DNA of 6,719 bases from an uncultured Clostridium sp. (GTDB taxonomy: Bacteria; Bacillota; Clostridia; UBA1212; UBA1255), in the NCBI GenBank assembly GCA_900555605.1, contig USLW01000111.1, positions 1 to 6,719 of the forward strand, given 5' to 3'. The first letter of the stretch is position 1. Each line of letters begins with the position of its first letter. The translations under genes were made by a program, and so were the position numbers. The notes beneath the pieces were generated by a model, which saw only the letters and a program-made list of their open reading frames with translations, did not search any database and was not told where the DNA came from. Positions 5,024 through 6,719 of the stretch are shown piece by piece.

Positions 5024-6719
5024 GTGAAGCTTTTACGATTTGCAAGGCGCAGTCTCAGTATCGCACTCAGCATAGCATGTCTATCGGTCTTTTTGTCCGG
5101 ATGCGCGGACGGCAGCGGGGATGCGCCGAAAGCAACCCCGGAAAAAACCCCGGACCCGTCTATCTTCTATCCAAAGGAGGAGGAGCTCAAGGTTACGCCC
5201 GATAAAAACAAATATCTTGATGTAACGGTCCTTGAGGAAGGGTATGATATCTATGCGCCGGCCGCCGCCTCAGACTGGGTCTACCGCTACGGTCCGAGTC
5301 TGATGACCTATGCGGACGGTTCCATGGATGCCTGGTTTGCCGCCCCCGGTACGGACGGAGAATGGGACTGGATCACCTACCGGCACTATGACCCGGAATC
5401 CAAACAATGGAGCGATGAAATCGCCGTTTTGCATCCCACGCCGGATTCCATGGACTGGCTCTCCTGCTGTGACCCCGGCGTCACCTATTTTAACGGATAT
5501 TATTATTTAGGATATACCTCTACCATAGACGACACCTACACCGGCGTACGGAACAACGTATTCGTAGCACGGTCGAAAAATCCGGACGGCCCGTATGAAA
5601 AATGGAACGGCAGCGGGTGGGGCGGAATTCCGCAGCCCATCATCTATTTTGACGAGACGGCCGACCGCTTCGGCGCCGGTGAACCGAGCTTCGTGGAGCG
5701 CGACGGAACACTGTATATCTATTACACCTGGAGCAGCCGCAATTCCGGCGGTACGGCGATCCGGCAGACACGCGTAGCCACGGCGGATGCAGCCAGCGAA
5801 AACTGGCCGGCTACGATTGAGTATCAGGGTGTAGCAATTACCAATAAGTCAGACAGCAATGACTCTGCCGATGTAAAATACATTGAAGATTACGGTAAAT
5901 TTATTGCAATCTGCACAGATAATCGTTTTGCGGCGAACAGTATGGTATGCGTATACGAGTCCAACGACGGCATCGCCTTCCAGCGGGTAAACGAACTGAA
6001 AAGCAACCTCATCTATAAATGTCACAACGCAGGTATTTCCTCCCGGCCCAACGGCCATATCCGGATTTCAGACGATATTTATCTTGGTTACGCTTACGGC
6101 GATACCTGGGGCTGCTGGGGCACACGGATCCACAAGGTCCAGATCGGCCTTTCTGATGAAATCAATATGTCTGACAGCAAAAATAAGAGCATTCCGCAGG
6201 ATGTGGTAAAATGGGATCTTTCCGATCGGGAGCTCTGGACCGTGGGAATTACGGCGATTCCGCACTATTTTAAGAAAAACGTCTCCTCCGGCCCCTTTGA
6301 CCTCGCCCTGTTCTGGCAGGATACGCTGTTCGAAAAGCATCAGATCACGGATGCAAAAGCAGTGACGTTCAGCGGATATGACAGCTCCCTGGTGAAGATT
6401 TCCGGTTTTTCCGTTACGCCGCTGAAAGCAGGCGAAACCGTAATCACTGCCACTTATGACGGCAGATCCATTGATATCCCCATTAAAATTTATGAAGATT
6501 CCGTTCAGCTCAATCAAACCGATCCTGCCCTGACCTCTTTTACGCCAATGAAGGAAACCTATACGCTCTCCCTCAGCGCAAAGGATGCAAAGCAGGTCCG
6601 CGGCATGGCCGTATATGCCGACACCACCTGGAACGAGGTTTACCGGGGCGCGGACGGCGTAGCCTATTCCGGCTACGATGACCAACTGATCCGTGCCGAT
6701 ACCAACTCACCGATGCAGC
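5024..6719 (+). CDS. Secreted lipoprotein with GH43-like beta-propeller and Ig-like (Big) domains, 3' partial
   Basis: A GTG start behind AGGAGG opens a frame of 565 codons that runs off the window. Residues 1-27 are a lipoprotein signal peptide: basic KLLRFARR, a hydrophobic core, and the lipobox L24-S-G-C27. A Pro/Lys-rich tether follows to about 60. Residues about 72-385 resemble a five-bladed propeller of the GH43/GH32 type, with blade-like repeats such as D150-P-G-V-T-Y-F-N-G-Y-Y-Y-L-G and GAGE220-P-S-F-V-E-R-D-G-T-L-Y-I-Y-Y; D150 and E220 are possible catalytic acids by analogy only. Residues about 440-490 (VKISGFSVTPLKAGETVITA, then a closing strand) match a bacterial Ig-like Big_2 domain, and another domain begins near 495. 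It is likely anchored outside the membrane and acts on a polysaccharide; the substrate is unknown. A non-catalytic carbohydrate-binding propeller is possible. It follows the AraC regulator by 70 bp. Confidence 0.82.
   Translation, partial: MKLLRFARRSLSIALSIACLSVFLSGCADGSGDAPKATPEKTPDPSIFYPKEEELKVTPDKNKYLDVTVLEEGYDIYAPAAASDWVYRYGPSLMTYADGSMDAWFAAPGTDGEWDWITYRHYDPESKQWSDEIAVLHPTPDSMDWLSCCDPGVTYFNGYYYLGYTSTIDDTYTGVRNNVFVARSKNPDGPYEKWNGSGWGGIPQPIIYFDETADRFGAGEPSFVERDGTLYIYYTWSSRNSGGTAIRQTRVATADAASENWPATIEYQGVAITNKSDSNDSADVKYIEDYGKFIAICTDNRFAANSMVCVYESNDGIAFQRVNELKSNLIYKCHNAGISSRPNGHIRISDDIYLGYAYGDTWGCWGTRIHKVQIGLSDEINMSDSKNKSIPQDVVKWDLSDRELWTVGITAIPHYFKKNVSSGPFDLALFWQDTLFEKHQITDAKAVTFSGYDSSLVKISGFSVTPLKAGETVITATYDGRSIDIPIKIYEDSVQLNQTDPALTSFTPMKETYTLSLSAKDAKQVRGMAVYADTTWNEVYRGADGVAYSGYDDQLIRADTNSPMQ

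Noticed and set aside
6068..6685. Minus-strand 205-residue frame
   Set aside because: It is antisense to the lipoprotein gene, which has a signal peptide, a ribosome site and domain matches; the shadow has none.

Overview
The window appears to join two genomes of different type. Bases 1 to about 4190 read as Bacteroidales (Bacteroides/Phocaeicola-like). Start codons there lack Shine-Dalgarno sequences, promoters fit the Bacteroides TTTG / TAnnTTTG pattern, and the proteins resemble Bacteroidales families (GH10-like glycosylhydrolase C-terminus, DUF4373/DUF7833-type protein, ATP-grasp protein, AAA_14/DUF4143 ATPase, SHOCT-DUF4870 membrane protein). From about 4190 to the end the style is clostridial Firmicutes: a perfect AGGAGG ribosome site, a GTG start, an extended -10 promoter (TGATATAAT), and an AraC regulator followed by a secreted lipoprotein. 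The change falls where the DUF4870 gene ends and an AraC gene begins without its N-terminus. The shared bases fit both reading frames, so this is either an assembly chimera or a microhomology recombination.

Layout of the Bacteroidales part. The C-terminus of a GH10-like glycosylhydrolase (2-259, +) is followed at once by a degenerate tandem array with a 22-bp period (about 260-456), which contains a 30-nt imperfect inverted repeat. A minus-strand DUF7833/DUF4373-like gene starts at 1048 and reads into the array. Its frame stays open to the window edge, so its real 3' end is unresolved. Upstream of it on the same strand is an ATP-grasp protein (1130-2332, -), with a three-copy 10-bp repeat at its stop codon. 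A 162-bp intergenic region with two divergent Bacteroides-type promoters separates this from a plus-strand pair: an AAA ATPase (2495-3673) and a small SHOCT-DUF4870 membrane protein (3686-4195), 12 bp apart and probably one operon.

Layout of the Firmicutes part. A 5'-truncated AraC-family regulator (about 4177/4192-4953) is followed by its own promoter region and a long secreted lipoprotein. The lipoprotein resembles a GH43-type beta-propeller with bacterial Ig-like (Big) domains (5024 to beyond the window end). The regulator may control this neighbour, a common arrangement for clostridial carbohydrate-use genes.

No RNA gene, CRISPR array, transposase or defence island was recognised. The most unusual items are the species-style junction and the 22-bp array, which has no stop codon in any of the three minus-strand frames.
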